From Setoptus koraiensis (Eukaryota; Arthropoda), in assembly GCA_048013815.1 (NCBI GenBank), contig CM106585.1, forward strand, positions 16,926,001 to 16,990,000: a stretch of DNA of 64,000 nucleotides. Reading direction: 5' to 3'. Shown here piece after piece: positions 54,036 through 64,000 of this stretch; positions within the stretch are counted from its first letter, which is position 1, and each line of letters starts with the position of its first letter. The notes below the pieces were generated by a model. That model was not told the DNA's origin. It made no database searches and worked only from the letters and a program-made list of their open reading frames with translations. A program made the position numbers and the translations under genes.

Positions 54036-56082
54036 TCAGATGGATAAATTGAACACGTGATTCAAGATGGGTCTCAACAGAGAGTCGGCAAGCTTGAATA
54101 TTGTAACAATGTAACCATTTGCGCCGCCGAATAAACTATCCACTTTATTTGGTGAGCTGGTCACGGGTGATTTTGTTGAGTCAATGGAATGGTCTGGCAA
54201 AAATTCTTGCGCCATTACGACTTTTTGGTCTGGATAAAAAACAGTTTCAGGGACAGTGCTTGCTACTGTTGTTGTTGTGTCGGTGTCTGATGCGATAATC
54301 ATATCATAGTTATCATATGCAAAAGGATACTCTTTTTGAGCTCTTCTTCTTTTTGGAATGAGGCGAGTTGCAATTTCGGGCACTTTAAGCAGAGTTATTT
54401 CGCGCGTATATGTTGCCCAAGAGTTTAAAATGTCCATTACGGCACCGCTAAAACCACCCGAAACAACTGGCCCCGTTTCCGGCGTTGCCTGTTGATTGAA
54501 GCGGGCCGCATCGCCAAACCTTCTCATGTAAGAGGTCGAGCTTATTCGCTGGAACGGGTCGTCCTGTTTCGTGGCCAATCTAAATCGACCACTAAACTCT
54601 GGTTCCTCCAAAATTGTGACCAGTCTCTCTGGATGGTTTGTCATTATGCCGTCCACATGCAACCTAATTATGGTCGATAGTGCGAGTTAAAATGAGCGAG
54701 AGCATAGGTCATCTCATTAGCTTATGTTTGAATTAGTGCCCGATGAAATTATTTGGGCCCCTTTTGGATTATTCAAATGGGCGCATAAGGTTGCATACTG
54801 TTGCAGCATTAAAAAAACATGCAGATTTTTGTGAGGCCAGATTGAACAAAAATTCTGGCAATTCAATTGAATCGCAATTAGGGTGAATTACCTGAGAGCG
54901 TCCCTCATGCGATCGTGCAAATCTATTGTCCACTGATACACCTTGCTCATGTAACCGCCGCTGTTGCGTATGGCCAGCGCCCTGCTGAGCCTATTGAGAT
55001 TGTAAAATGGGCTTATGCAATTTGTAAATCCGTCGCCTTGCCACAAGTTTAGCGTTGTTCGAAACTTTTTCCACATGCTCTCTATCAATTTGATGTCGTC
55101 GTTCATGCCAACGTCCCAGCCAATGTGGCGCATTAAATTGTCTGAATTGTTTTGATTGATGTAGTGCACAAAATTGAGCACCAGATCGACGTCTGTGGCG
55201 TGATTGACGGACAAAATTGTGTAAATTGGCTGAGTGATATTTGTATACAAATGTGCGCTAATCATTTTGGCCAATTGAATGCCCGCGTTCACTTTGGCCT
55301 GATGGCTCAGAGGTTCCAATTTAAGATCTAGAAAGAGTAGGGTCAAGTTGCGGCCATTGAGTCGACCGTTGACTGATCGAATCGGGGGCAAAAATCGTGG
55401 ACAACAATATAAACAGACGACAAGAATCATATGATGAGAAACGTAATTAATTAATATCACTATTATAACAGACAAGCGACGTGATATTAATTAAGTTGAA
55501 TTGAATTAATTAGTGCCTGCGTTAGTCCTACCTGGATCAATCAATTCTCTGGTGTGGCGCAAATAGTCGGCGAAAGTGTCCCGTTGATTGCAGTGTCTCA
55601 TACAATCGCACGGGGTTCCGTGAAAGGTCATCAGTGGTGTTCCGGACGCACTGAAGGTGACATCCGCCTCTATGGCGTTGGCGCCCTTGCTGGTTGCGTG
55701 ATTGATAATTGCAATTGTGATATTTGCATAGCACAATTGATTTGCATATGGTTATTGGGGCCGATTAACGTTACGTAATTGAGTGATTGATTGGATGTTG
55801 TGTTGACAAAATAAGTGGCGCAACAATTGTCGCAGTCGCAACTCACCTCAGTCTGTAGTCCAGTTCTCTGATGGAGTTCACCATGTGCGCAATGTTCCAA
55901 ATTGGCCTCCTCGGATCCATGGGGCTCGTTTCGTCTGAGGCTTGAGCATTGGTCGGGGCATGTTGCGCAATCAGCAACAGTATGCATGAACGGGCTGCCA
56001 TCAGCGACAACAATTGTCTCAATGGCGTCGCATTGTTTCGGCCATTGTCCGCTGGCCTCACTGTGGCGTTGTTGCATGTCAT
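54036..56082 (-). CDS. Sphingomyelinase D/phospholipase D-like secreted enzyme (GDPD-like SMaseD/PLD family)
   Basis: Four exons: 55847-56082, 55532-55689, 54892-55372 and 54036-54663. Junctions are consistent in phase (2, 1, 2), giving about 500 residues. A signal peptide follows the internal Met at 55999-56001 (MAARSCILLLIAQ), which may be the true start. The family core lies at about 58-325: RRPIWNIAHMVNSI, KGANAIEADVTF, FHGTPCDCMRHC, LLFLDLK, VYQWTIDLHDRMRDAL, VDGIMTNHPER and FRLATKQDDPF. The expected acid-base and metal residues are all present (His66, Glu86, Asp88, His102, Asp147, Lys149, Trp279), so it looks whole. The family includes spider venom enzymes, but mites and ticks carry non-venom members; the role here is unknown. 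A C-terminal extension of about 175 residues, rich in Ser/Thr/Pro with a hydrophobic end, is unusual beside the roughly 300-residue spider enzymes. Confidence 0.9.
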
Positions 56083-56392
56083 GATCGCGTGATGTATGTG
56101 TGTTGGCAGTGTGAATTTATCAATGGCACGAATGGAATGAGGGGCCCTAAAACATGACAGCTGAAACGCACATTTGCGTCACAATTGTGTAATTTGCGTC
56201 ACAATTGCGTAACAACAGTTTGCAGCAAACTGGCGCTGCTCGTCCCCTCTTTGCGATGGTGCAAACAGCTCGCCGATCGCTCGTCGCCAAGTCAAGGTCA
56301 ACAAACTTGACTAATTATCGGGTCCTTGGGCCGTACACCGAAGTACAGAGTCTCAGAGTTTGCAGAGTGAACTCTGTCGTAGCAATAGATGC

Positions 56393-56394
<2 letters not shown>

Positions 56395-56479
<85 letters not shown>
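56395..56479. repeat. (GT)n microsatellite
   Basis: An 85-bp uninterrupted GT run. The poly-His and poly-Val frames across it are artefacts. Confidence 0.97.
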
Positions 56480-56484
<5 letters not shown>

Positions 56485-57142
56485 CGGCGGAAACAACGGT
56501 GGGCACCGTGTTGCCGCTGCCCGTCGCCGCTGCCCGTCGTCGCTGCCCGTAGCCGCTGCAGCATCAATATGCAACAAGTGTTGCGTCAGACCGCTCAAAG
56601 CCGCTCACCGGTTCAACAGCCGTACCTGTTGTGTGTGTGTGTTACCTGTGCAGCAAAGCTGTCAGTGACTCACTTGACCAGTGATAGCCTCAGGTGCTTG
56701 AACTTGGAATTGACTTTGCGCCGCTGTGTAACATGCCAGTTGCAGTGGGCCGCAATTATTGGCCGATGACGGCCAATCACGGCGCTGGCAACACTGGCAA
56801 CACGCCATTCACTGTCGGACGATGCAAAGTAGGCGTCATTGCAGCGGCAATTACGTAACAGCAGCAACAATCGTTTGTAACGATAACAGTATGCGGCTAC
56901 AAATGCACATTTTTTCATACTGACACGACAAAATTCGCTAACGGCCCCCATTATGTTACGATGCAAACGATAATTGCGTACGTATCGCACATGTATTACA
57001 TAACACAATATGTAATGGCGACTTGCTGAGCGTGCTGCAACATTATAATGATGATAACGATAGCCAGAGTTGCCTGTGGGGGCGGCTCCAGTCGCCCGTA
57101 GCTTGCAGCTCGCTTGAATTCGTCGATACATCCGTTTGGGAA

Positions 57143-57206
57143 AAGAAAACGGAGAAAACGGAGAAAATGGAGAAAATGGAGAAAATGGAGAAAATGGAGA
57201 AAATCG
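57143..57206. repeat. 9-bp tandem repeat (gagaaaatg)
   Basis: About seven near-perfect units. Confidence 0.9.
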
Positions 57207-57628
57207 GAAAATCGGAAAATTGAAAAATCGCTGATTACATCACACGGCATGTATGCTGGCTGGCTTCACCTGTGGCTCGGCTTGCCACAGGTAAAGCCGC
57301 CCGTAGCCTGGCGCGCGGTGTCCGTAATGCTAATTGCGATTGGCAATTTGTGAATGATCGCTCAGTACGCACACTGTGAGCACAGGTGAGCGCGGCTTGA
57401 TTAGCGAGACGGGCCACTTGTGCATCGAGTTCACTCATTAGCGATGACTCATCCTGTGGAGTTCATTCGTAAATTATCCACTACTGCAATAAGATAAGAG
57501 ATTTGTCCGTGAATCTAGGTTTGTATCTACAAGGTCGCGCAGCTAGTCAAGCAAAGCTCGCTGCACGCTCTACATGAGCACCGCCGACTATTCACAACTA
57601 TTCACGCTCGTATTCACCTGTCGAACCC

Positions 57629-57708
57629 ACATTCACATGTGCAAATATTCACATGTGCAAATATTCACATGTGCTAGTATTCACATGTGCTAGTATTCAC
57701 ATGTGAAA
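57629..57708. repeat. 16-bp tandem repeat of palindromic E-boxes CACATGTG
   Basis: CACATGTG occurs at 57634, 57650, 57666, 57682 and 57698: five copies at an exact 16-bp period inside attcacatgtgcaaat / attcacatgtgctagt units. A sixth half copy follows near 57730. CACATGTG is a bHLH-type palindrome; a regulatory role is inference. Confidence 0.9.
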
Positions 57709-58659
57709 ACCAAAACCAGCCAAATATTCACATGTCTCCTGTGGAAACGCTCGCCGTAGTCGCCTGTGGAAACGCTCGCCATATTCACCCGCGGAAATAT
57801 TCATCCATGAAGGCGCCATCGCAATGGGACAAGGGGGGGGGGATATGTGTGCCAATTCACGCAGCGGCCATTACAGTGTCTATACAGTTCATTTGGCCAG
57901 CTCACTTGATTAACAAATCTTTGTGCCTTTGTGGCGCAAACTGCTCGCAAAGTCCCATTAAGTTTGTCTGTTGTAATAGTCAAGGCCGACAGAAAATAAA
58001 ATAGAGACAGAGAGAGATAAAGAAATAATAAGACTAGAAGTAAAGCCAACGGAGTTCATTCAAGGAGTGTGTGTGTGTGTGTGTCTGAACTCCACTCCAG
58101 ACAACATCAGGTAGACTTGAATTACGCAACAACTCTGCTGCCATTATAAATAGGTAACAGGTGCTTGAGTTTGTTTGAACAAGGAAATGGAGTTCATTTT
58201 ATATAAAACTGGAATAAAATTTATAAAGGTAAGATGTTGGCAGGCGAGGTGTGACTTTGTTAGCTGCAGAGTTGACTCCTTCAAATGTCGGCACCGTGTC
58301 TCTCTGATTGATTTGTTAAATTTTTAATTGCACGTATACACATGTATTCATATATAAATATATGTTCATATGAATGCACGCAGCAACATCAATCGTCATT
58401 GTAGTCGTCACAGCAAGGCAAGGTGTTGCTGTCTTTAACAACCACTGACTAAACTTTAACTTTAGCTTCAGCTTCAACTATTAGCTTGTGAGTTTGATTT
58501 CGACTTTAACTTTGAATTGATCACGTAACGCACACACAGTTGTGGATATTATTATCACAATACACGTTTATATCTAGTTTGCATCTGATGCTAAATTCTT
58601 TGGTTCCCTCATCACGTATCATTTATATCACGTATATCTCGCCCTTTGCGGTGGCACTA

Positions 58660-58720
58660 CAGTAATACAGTAGTAGTAGTATAGTAGTAGTGGTGTAATA
58701 GTAGTAGTATAATAGAAGTA
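58660..58720. repeat. (AGT)n imperfect trinucleotide run
   Basis: About 60 bp of agtagtagta-type units, followed by (TTG)n near 58770-58830. Confidence 0.8.
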
Positions 58721-59114
58721 GTTGCGACGGATGCTGCAGCTCCAGTAGAAGAAGTGGTGGTGTTGTTGGTGGTTGTTGTTGTTGTTGTTATGGTTGCTGT
58801 TGCTGTTGTTATGGTTGCTGTTGTTGTGGTGTTAATGGTAGCTATTAAGAGAGTTTTATGTGTAAGATATTGCCATGGTTGCTAGACTCAATACCATTAG
58901 AGTTACGGCAGAGTTACAGCAGAGTTACAGCAGAGTTACAGAGAGAATAGTGGATGTTGGATAGTATACAAGTTGAGATAAATGTTTAGTCATTTGCGCA
59001 AAAAAAAAGATAATGTATGATTGTATCTAATCGGAAACAACGCACAACTACCAGCACTTCTAATAATAATAATAGTAATAATAACGATAATAATAGTAAT
59101 AATAATAGTTGTAA

Positions 59115-59133
59115 TGATAGATAGATAGATAGA
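59115..59133. repeat. (GATA)n microsatellite
   Basis: Four GATA units plus a partial. Confidence 0.85.
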
Positions 59134-60550
59134 TAGAATAATGTTTTATGTTACATGGACTTGTAGAGATGTAAAAGTTGAGTCAGTTGTTCAGCTTGAT
59201 CAGCTTTGACAAAATACATTCTGACTTGTCTAGTCTTTTCTCCTACTTCACCCTGACTCGGTGTGTTCGACAACGGCGACGACAACGACGGCGACGCTGA
59301 CTCCGGCGACGACCAGCCCCCAGAAAGACACTACCGCAGACACTATATCAATAATGAGGCAAGCTAACAAACAATAGTCAATAGCTATTGATTCAGCTAC
59401 TCAGTACACGAATCTCTCGTTCGTCAGTCAGTTTATTATCTCACCTGTTGCTGTTGCTGGTGCTGTTGATCAATCAAACAGCAACACCGGCTAGAAATAG
59501 CTACCACCAATACTAGAACAGAGAGAACGGATCAAATCAATTGAGTTATATAACACATGAAAATTGTTAGCGACAACAACAATAACAAAGTCTATAATTA
59601 CCGCTACAATCTTCTCGTGTTTTGCTAGTTTGTATGTGTGGTTGTTCAAGAACTATTACACAATATGACATTCATTATTTGTTAATAAGTGTTGGTTGTT
59701 TGCACCCAGTTATATAGTGTGCAAACAGTATATTACAACCAGTATACAACAAACAGTTTAGTTTTAAACAATCTTTACGACAATTATAGTAACTCATCGA
59801 TCGGCAGCAATTGAACAAGCTCAGTTCATTAACATCCATTGTTGGTAATATCACCAGTTAACATTACCGCCAGAGATGTGATGAAATTTCCACACAATCA
59901 ATCCACAATCAAATACCAACAAGTTGAACAGCAATCAACATCATAAGATTAGAATTTTTTCGTTGTGTACACCATCAGGTTATCCCTATGAGTCAGTATC
60001 GCTAGAGTCATCACAGAGACACAACTATCATCTAAACATCATAACAACCATCATCAAACCAGCCAGCGAGCTTACAAAAAACCGGCCACGTTTGCCACGG
60101 ATTTTCCCTTTATCATTTGTTTGCAAGTAGGCGTTAATGACCTGATTAACGCTATATCATAGTATTCATATATGGCAACTCTCTACATGGCGTCCACATT
60201 TCAGTCAGCGTCGGAACAGATGCCAATAGTTGACCATTGTGGTATTTTGAGCGAACCCAAAATCCCATTAATGTTGCCCCCAGTGATTGAGTATCCATTA
60301 GCATCGTTAATAGAGTGTATGCGATTAATTTTATTTATATTTATAGTAACGGTTTCAATGACAATGTCACAATTGGCCACCTCAACGTTTGGCCTATTCA
60401 TGGATATTGTGTCAAATTTCGACGAACACTTCCTAAGGCTAGTGCCAGTGATATTCACTTGACCACTTGGACACACATCTCAATAAATTAACAAAATCTG
60501 AGGAAACATTATCACTATGTAACATAACATGTTGTCTCATTTGACACAAT

Positions 60551-61318
60551 TTAGTCTTTAATGATCTTATTAAAATGATGATATTTACAGCTGAGGCCCC
60601 CGTCAATAGATATATCACAACCATTCAATAATTTGCTGCCATTTTGCTCTATTACAAACAAAATCAAATCTACAACTTCCTTCATCTCACCGCATCTATT
60701 CAACAATGTTAATGGTGCATGCTCGGCGTGATAAGGTCTGTCCTCAGTCAGTATAGGACCCGGCGAAACAGCTACAAAATTAACCCGATCAAAGTATCTT
60801 TCGTCTTTTGCTAGCTCCTGTGTAAATTGAGTGAGACAAGCTTTAGATATACTGTAGGATCTGAGTAAAACGGCGACTCTACTAGCTACCGAGGACACAT
60901 TTAAAACAAGGCCTCTATAGTTTTGTTTTGGTTCCTCTAGATATGGCAACGCCAATTGACACAATCTAATAGGAGCATAGACATTCACCTTTAAAACTTT
61001 CAAGAAATCGTCCATCCATTCACTATCACCAATGTCTTTTATGTCACCTCGATAGCCGGCATTGTTGACTAATACATCTATTCTGTGGTATTTCTCTACT
61101 GTTTTGCTAATAATACCACTCACCTCATCTTCTTTGCAAAGGTCGGCCACAATGCACAACGAGTTGTCGGGATATTGAAGCTGTCGAGCCACCTCCTGAA
61201 GTCTGTCTATGTTGCGTCCAGTTAGCACCACCGAGTAGCCCAATTTGTTCAATTCAATGGCCAACTTGGCACCTATTCCAGTGCCGGATCCAGTAATGAT
61301 TGCCACTCTGCTTGCCAT
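60551..61318 (-). CDS. Short-chain dehydrogenase/reductase (classical SDR)
   Basis: A 255-residue protein in one exon, starting at ATG 61316-61318. The Rossmann cofactor motif is TGSGTGIG (about 9-16), and TGR at the end of the second strand suggests NADP(H). NNAG is present (about 88-91), followed by the catalytic Ser (NVSSVAS) and the YSISK active site (YxxxK), then SPGPILTE and the C-terminal DISIDGGLS. Length is typical for the classical SDR family (about 250). The substrate cannot be told from sequence. It is divergent from CSK, with about 740 bp between them. Confidence 0.92.
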   Translation of the reverse strand: MASRVAIITGSGTGIGAKLAIELNKLGYSVVLTGRNIDRLQEVARQLQYPDNSLCIVADLCKEDEVSGIISKTVEKYHRIDVLVNNAGYRGDIKDIGDSEWMDDFLKVLKVNVYAPIRLCQLALPYLEEPKQNYRGLVLNVSSVASRVAVLLRSYSISKACLTQFTQELAKDERYFDRVNFVAVSPGPILTEDRPYHAEHAPLTLLNRCGEMKEVVDLILFVIEQNGSKLLNGCDISIDGGLSCKYHHFNKIIKD

Positions 61319-62060
61319 GATTGTCGTCTCTGGTCGTTGCGCTCAAATGCTGGTGACTAGACTGTATTCTTTGCTTTATTGCTTTATGTATTTTGTTATT
61401 GCTATGCGTATTTCGTTATTGCTATGTGTATTTTGTTATTGCCAAGTCCCAATGGCGTTTGCGTTCTGAAGCTCAGAGGTTTGGCTTGTTGATTTCTTGT
61501 GTGAGAAAATCTGGCACTCGATTCTTGGTGAGAATGACAGTGTCCAGCCCTTCAGATCCTTGTATTATGTCCGCTGTGTCTGCATCAAGAGCCACTAATT
61601 AGCCAGTTAATTAATACAACACCACACAGTAATATCAATCAACATGTTGTGGAAATAATAAGCCGTCATCTGTGTCGAATTGTCCACTCGCTCCATTCAC
61701 AGTGGTCGTCGTCCATCTTTTAGTCTTCAAATCGATGGTTGTAAACAATGCTGCTGTGTGCTTTGTCTGTTCATGATGATTCTGACACAGTTTTGCCTGT
61801 GAGCCTGTCTGTCCGTGTGTTTGCTTGTGTGTGTGTGTGTGTGTGTGAGTGTGTGTGTGTGCGTGTGTGTGTGTGTGTGTGCTGCTGGACTGGCCGTGGA
61901 ATAAAATGAGGAAAAATTCTCACAGATCTGATACAAATAGCCATCGTCCAAAAACAATTGTCCATATATTTACATACACATATATTTACATTATTATCTG
62001 ATGACAATGATGCATTTATCAGCTCACTAGTTTAAGTGTGTGTTATTCAAATTATGATCC
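61319..62060. promoter_or_regulatory. Divergent intergenic region between the SDR and CSK
   Basis: Contains three copies of a tattgctatgcgtatttcgt-type 20-bp motif (about 61376-61440) and a GT microsatellite (61825-61881). It must hold both promoters. No core promoter element is certain. Confidence 0.4.
61825..61881. repeat. (GT)n microsatellite, interrupted
   Basis: 57 bp of GT with two single-base interruptions. Confidence 0.95.
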
Positions 62061-63845
62061 ATGGTGATGCCAGATGAAATGACGGAAGTAAGTAATATTA
62101 TTTGTCGAACACACATATTTTTATTTGGCTGGCGTAGGTCACCATGCAAATCAATCGCCACAAACAATATCAGTCCAACCACGAGCACAACATATGACCA
62201 TCTCAACAGAATATCACCAAACTGAATTTGTCCATTCGCTGTTATAATATTCTCTTATTCTATCATGTTCATTAGGGTTTGCCTGCCGGCACAGAGGTCG
62301 TGGCCAGGTATGACTTTGAGGGAAACTCCGACAAGGACCTGCCATTTGACAAAGGCGACATACTCACTATAGTATCACAGGCAATGGACACTAATTGGTA
62401 TCATGCACAACATGTCGACGGCAGAAAGGGTCTCATACCAGCCAATTATATACAAAAAAGGTCCGAGGTCAAACTAAATTCTATGCCATGGTTTCATGGA
62501 AAAATAACCAGAGACGAAGCAGAAACACTACTTCAGCCAAGAGAGGTAAACACAAACACCACCCGATCATTGCCAGTGACTTGTCACGGATGCTTTTGAA
62601 CGATTCAACATTGTATTTTCTTCTAACATTATTTCTTGCATTCTTTTTTTTTCTAACTATGCAATCAGGATGGCTTGTACTTGGTCCGAGAGAGCACCAA
62701 TTTTCCAGGAGACTATACCCTGTGTGTTTGCTGCAACAACAAGGTAGAACATTACCGAATTATATTTATGAACGCTAAATATACCATCGATGAAGAGGGC
62801 TTCTTCAGCAGTTTAACAGAATTAGTTGCGGTGAGTTCTAACTACGAGGAAAAAATAACTCTCTTGTAGTTTCCGGCCTGACATCTATTTCATCATGATC
62901 ATTTCTATCATCTTTCCACTCTGCCCCTACTCAATGATACAGCATTATCGACACGACGCCGATGGTCTTTGCACAGCACTCAAAGTTTCAGTACCTAAGA
63001 AAAGCGATAGGGGTGACCTCAAGGCTTTCGAGGCAGCCGGATGGGTCATCAAAACGAAAGATCTCAAATTTTCAGGTGAAAGTCTTGGCAAGGGCGAGAC
63101 TGGCGATGTTGAATTAGCTCTCTATGGACACCAGAAAGTAGCAGTGAAAAAGATGAAGGATTGTAAAGAGGCCATCAATAGCTTTCTCACCGAGGCCAGT
63201 GTCATGACATCACTGAGACATAAGAATCTAGTTCAATTACTTGGAATAACAATCGACAGTCCAACCATTTGCTTGGTCACAGAATATATGGAAAAGGGAT
63301 CTATAGCAGAATATTTGCGCTCTCGTGGACGCTCAAGAGTTTCTAAGTATGATCAAATCAAGTTTGCCACCGATACATGCGCGGGAATGGCTTATCTAGA
63401 GTTGAAGAAAGTTGTACATAGAGATCTAGCAGCCAGGAATGTTTTAATATCCGAAGATAATACAGCCAAAGTCTGTGACTTTGGCTTAGCCAGCTACGAT
63501 AAATTGGTCCAACTCTCTGGCCCAGTTCCAGTAAAATGGACAGCCCCCGAAAGTTTGAAATTTGGAAAATTCTCATCGAAATCGGACATGTGGTCTTTTG
63601 GAATTCTACTGTATGAAATATATTCATTTGGTCGCATGCCATACCCCAAACTTCTCGCAGACGATGTTGTTAAGCGCGTTGAAAATGGGTACAGGATGGA
63701 CGCTCCAGATGGTTGTCCAAGTGAAATCTATGATATCATGAAACAAGCATGGTCGGCTGATCCAAACAAGAGGCCCACGTTCGCTCTTGTTCTAAGCAAA
63801 CTCGAGCAGTTAAAAGAAACCACAGATGCATCTATTTTTACATGA
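62061..63845 (+). CDS. CSK: C-terminal Src kinase (Csk), tyrosine kinase
   Basis: Four exons: 62061-62087, 62276-62545, 62669-62830 and 62943-63845, all junctions phase 0 with GT-AG ends; about 453 residues (human CSK 450). The start is ATG 62061 in a CCATGG context; the 9-residue first exon joins [16 protein letters not shown]3 lies at about 14-68 ([31 protein letters not shown]). SH2 lies at about 80-170 ([40 protein letters not shown]). The kinase lies at about 193-445: glycine loop [55 protein letters not shown] and [16 protein letters not shown]. As in Csk, there is no activation-loop autophosphorylation Tyr and no C-terminal regulatory Tyr. Csk phosphorylates the tail of Src kinases and turns them off. 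A short upstream ATG (62054) opens a 7-codon uORF overlapping the start. Confidence 0.95.
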
Positions 63846-64000
63846 CCGTCCACACCAAGTACATATGATAAAATGCAACTTGATATTTGTAAAGATTTTG
63901 TTGCATCAACTTTCTTTTACAGACTGACCAACAGGTACCTAGAAATATTTTAAACTAAACACGCACCATGATGGCTCCTACATTTTAACTGGTGCTATGT

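Larger units (their letters stand above)
56083..60550. other. Noncoding region between the SMaseD-like gene and the SDR
   Basis: A 4.5-kb stretch with microsatellites, an E-box array and AT-rich DNA. Overlapping frames at 60172-60462 (plus) and 60201-60476 (minus) show no known domain. Confidence 0.5.

Noticed and set aside
54036-56082. Bacterial or viral transfer as the source of the SMaseD/PLD-like gene
   Set aside because: Three spliceosomal introns, a eukaryotic signal peptide and close match to the arachnid family point to a resident host gene.
56298-56598. Poly-His, poly-Thr and Cys/Val repeat frames
   Set aside because: Artefacts of the 85-bp GT microsatellite.
60172-60476. Overlapping sense and antisense frames of about 90 codons next to the SDR
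   Set aside because: Both lack a recognisable domain and cannot both be coding; the minus frame has beta-strand-like character but no supporting splice sites.
1-64000. tRNA, rRNA, snRNA, CRISPR arrays and virus-like elements
   Set aside because: No convincing B-box GGTTCGAATCC with cloverleaf context, no recognisable U-snRNA starts, no spaced direct repeats of CRISPR type, and no LTRs, reverse transcriptase, capsid or envelope signatures seen by eye.

Overview
Eukaryotic nuclear DNA, almost certainly from an arthropod and most likely a mite. The evidence is a proctolin precursor (RYLPT directly after a signal peptide), a secreted sphingomyelinase D/phospholipase D-like gene of the kind found in arachnids, and two members of an arthropod secreted Cys-rich family. 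Introns are unusually scarce: Tapt1, NOL10, SPRTN, SNAP29, TSEN2, FNTA, an LRR-Ig receptor, an SDR and a dishevelled-like gene are each one open frame. Only the Na/K-ATPase, one Cys-rich gene, proctolin, the SMaseD-like gene and CSK are visibly spliced. Strong intron loss recalls eriophyoid mites, but species assignment is inference.

Layout. 1-1.9 kb (-): Cys-rich secreted protein, cut by the left edge. 1.9-7.5 kb: noncoding, many short-period tandem repeats. 7.5-11.3 kb (-): Na+/K+-ATPase alpha with two odd insertions in the nucleotide-binding domain. 11.3-20 kb: GC-rich noncoding DNA full of minisatellites, a perfect 33-nt palindrome and a G-run, with a weak DNA-transposon relic at 19.9-20.5 kb. 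20.9-41.5 kb: compact gene cluster. In order: PDZ-less dishevelled-like (+), intronless Cys-rich paralogue (-), Tapt1 (+), a deleted NOL10 pseudogene (-), LRR-Ig receptor (-), NOL10 (-), SPRTN (-), SNAP29 (-), TSEN2 (+), FNTA (-) and proctolin (+). 41.5-54 kb: no supported gene; repeat-rich to about 48.6 kb, then AT-rich and repeat-poor. 54.0-56.1 kb (-): four-exon SMaseD/PLD-like gene. 56.1-60.5 kb: repeats, including five palindromic E-boxes spaced exactly 16 bp. 60.5-61.3 kb (-): SDR. 62.0-63.8 kb (+): CSK in four exons.

Most genes are unrelated housekeeping or signalling genes (ion transport, ribosome biogenesis, DNA-protein crosslink repair, membrane fusion, tRNA splicing, prenylation, Src-family control). 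There is no operon-like system. The most unusual points are the dishevelled-like protein with DIX and DEP but no PDZ, the Na/K-ATPase insertions, the tail-to-tail TSEN2/FNTA overlap with each poly(A) signal inside the other's coding sequence, the internally deleted NOL10 copy, the SMaseD-like protein with a long C-terminal extension, and several ordered palindromic repeats. No retroviral, LTR, Polinton or other virus-like element was recognised.
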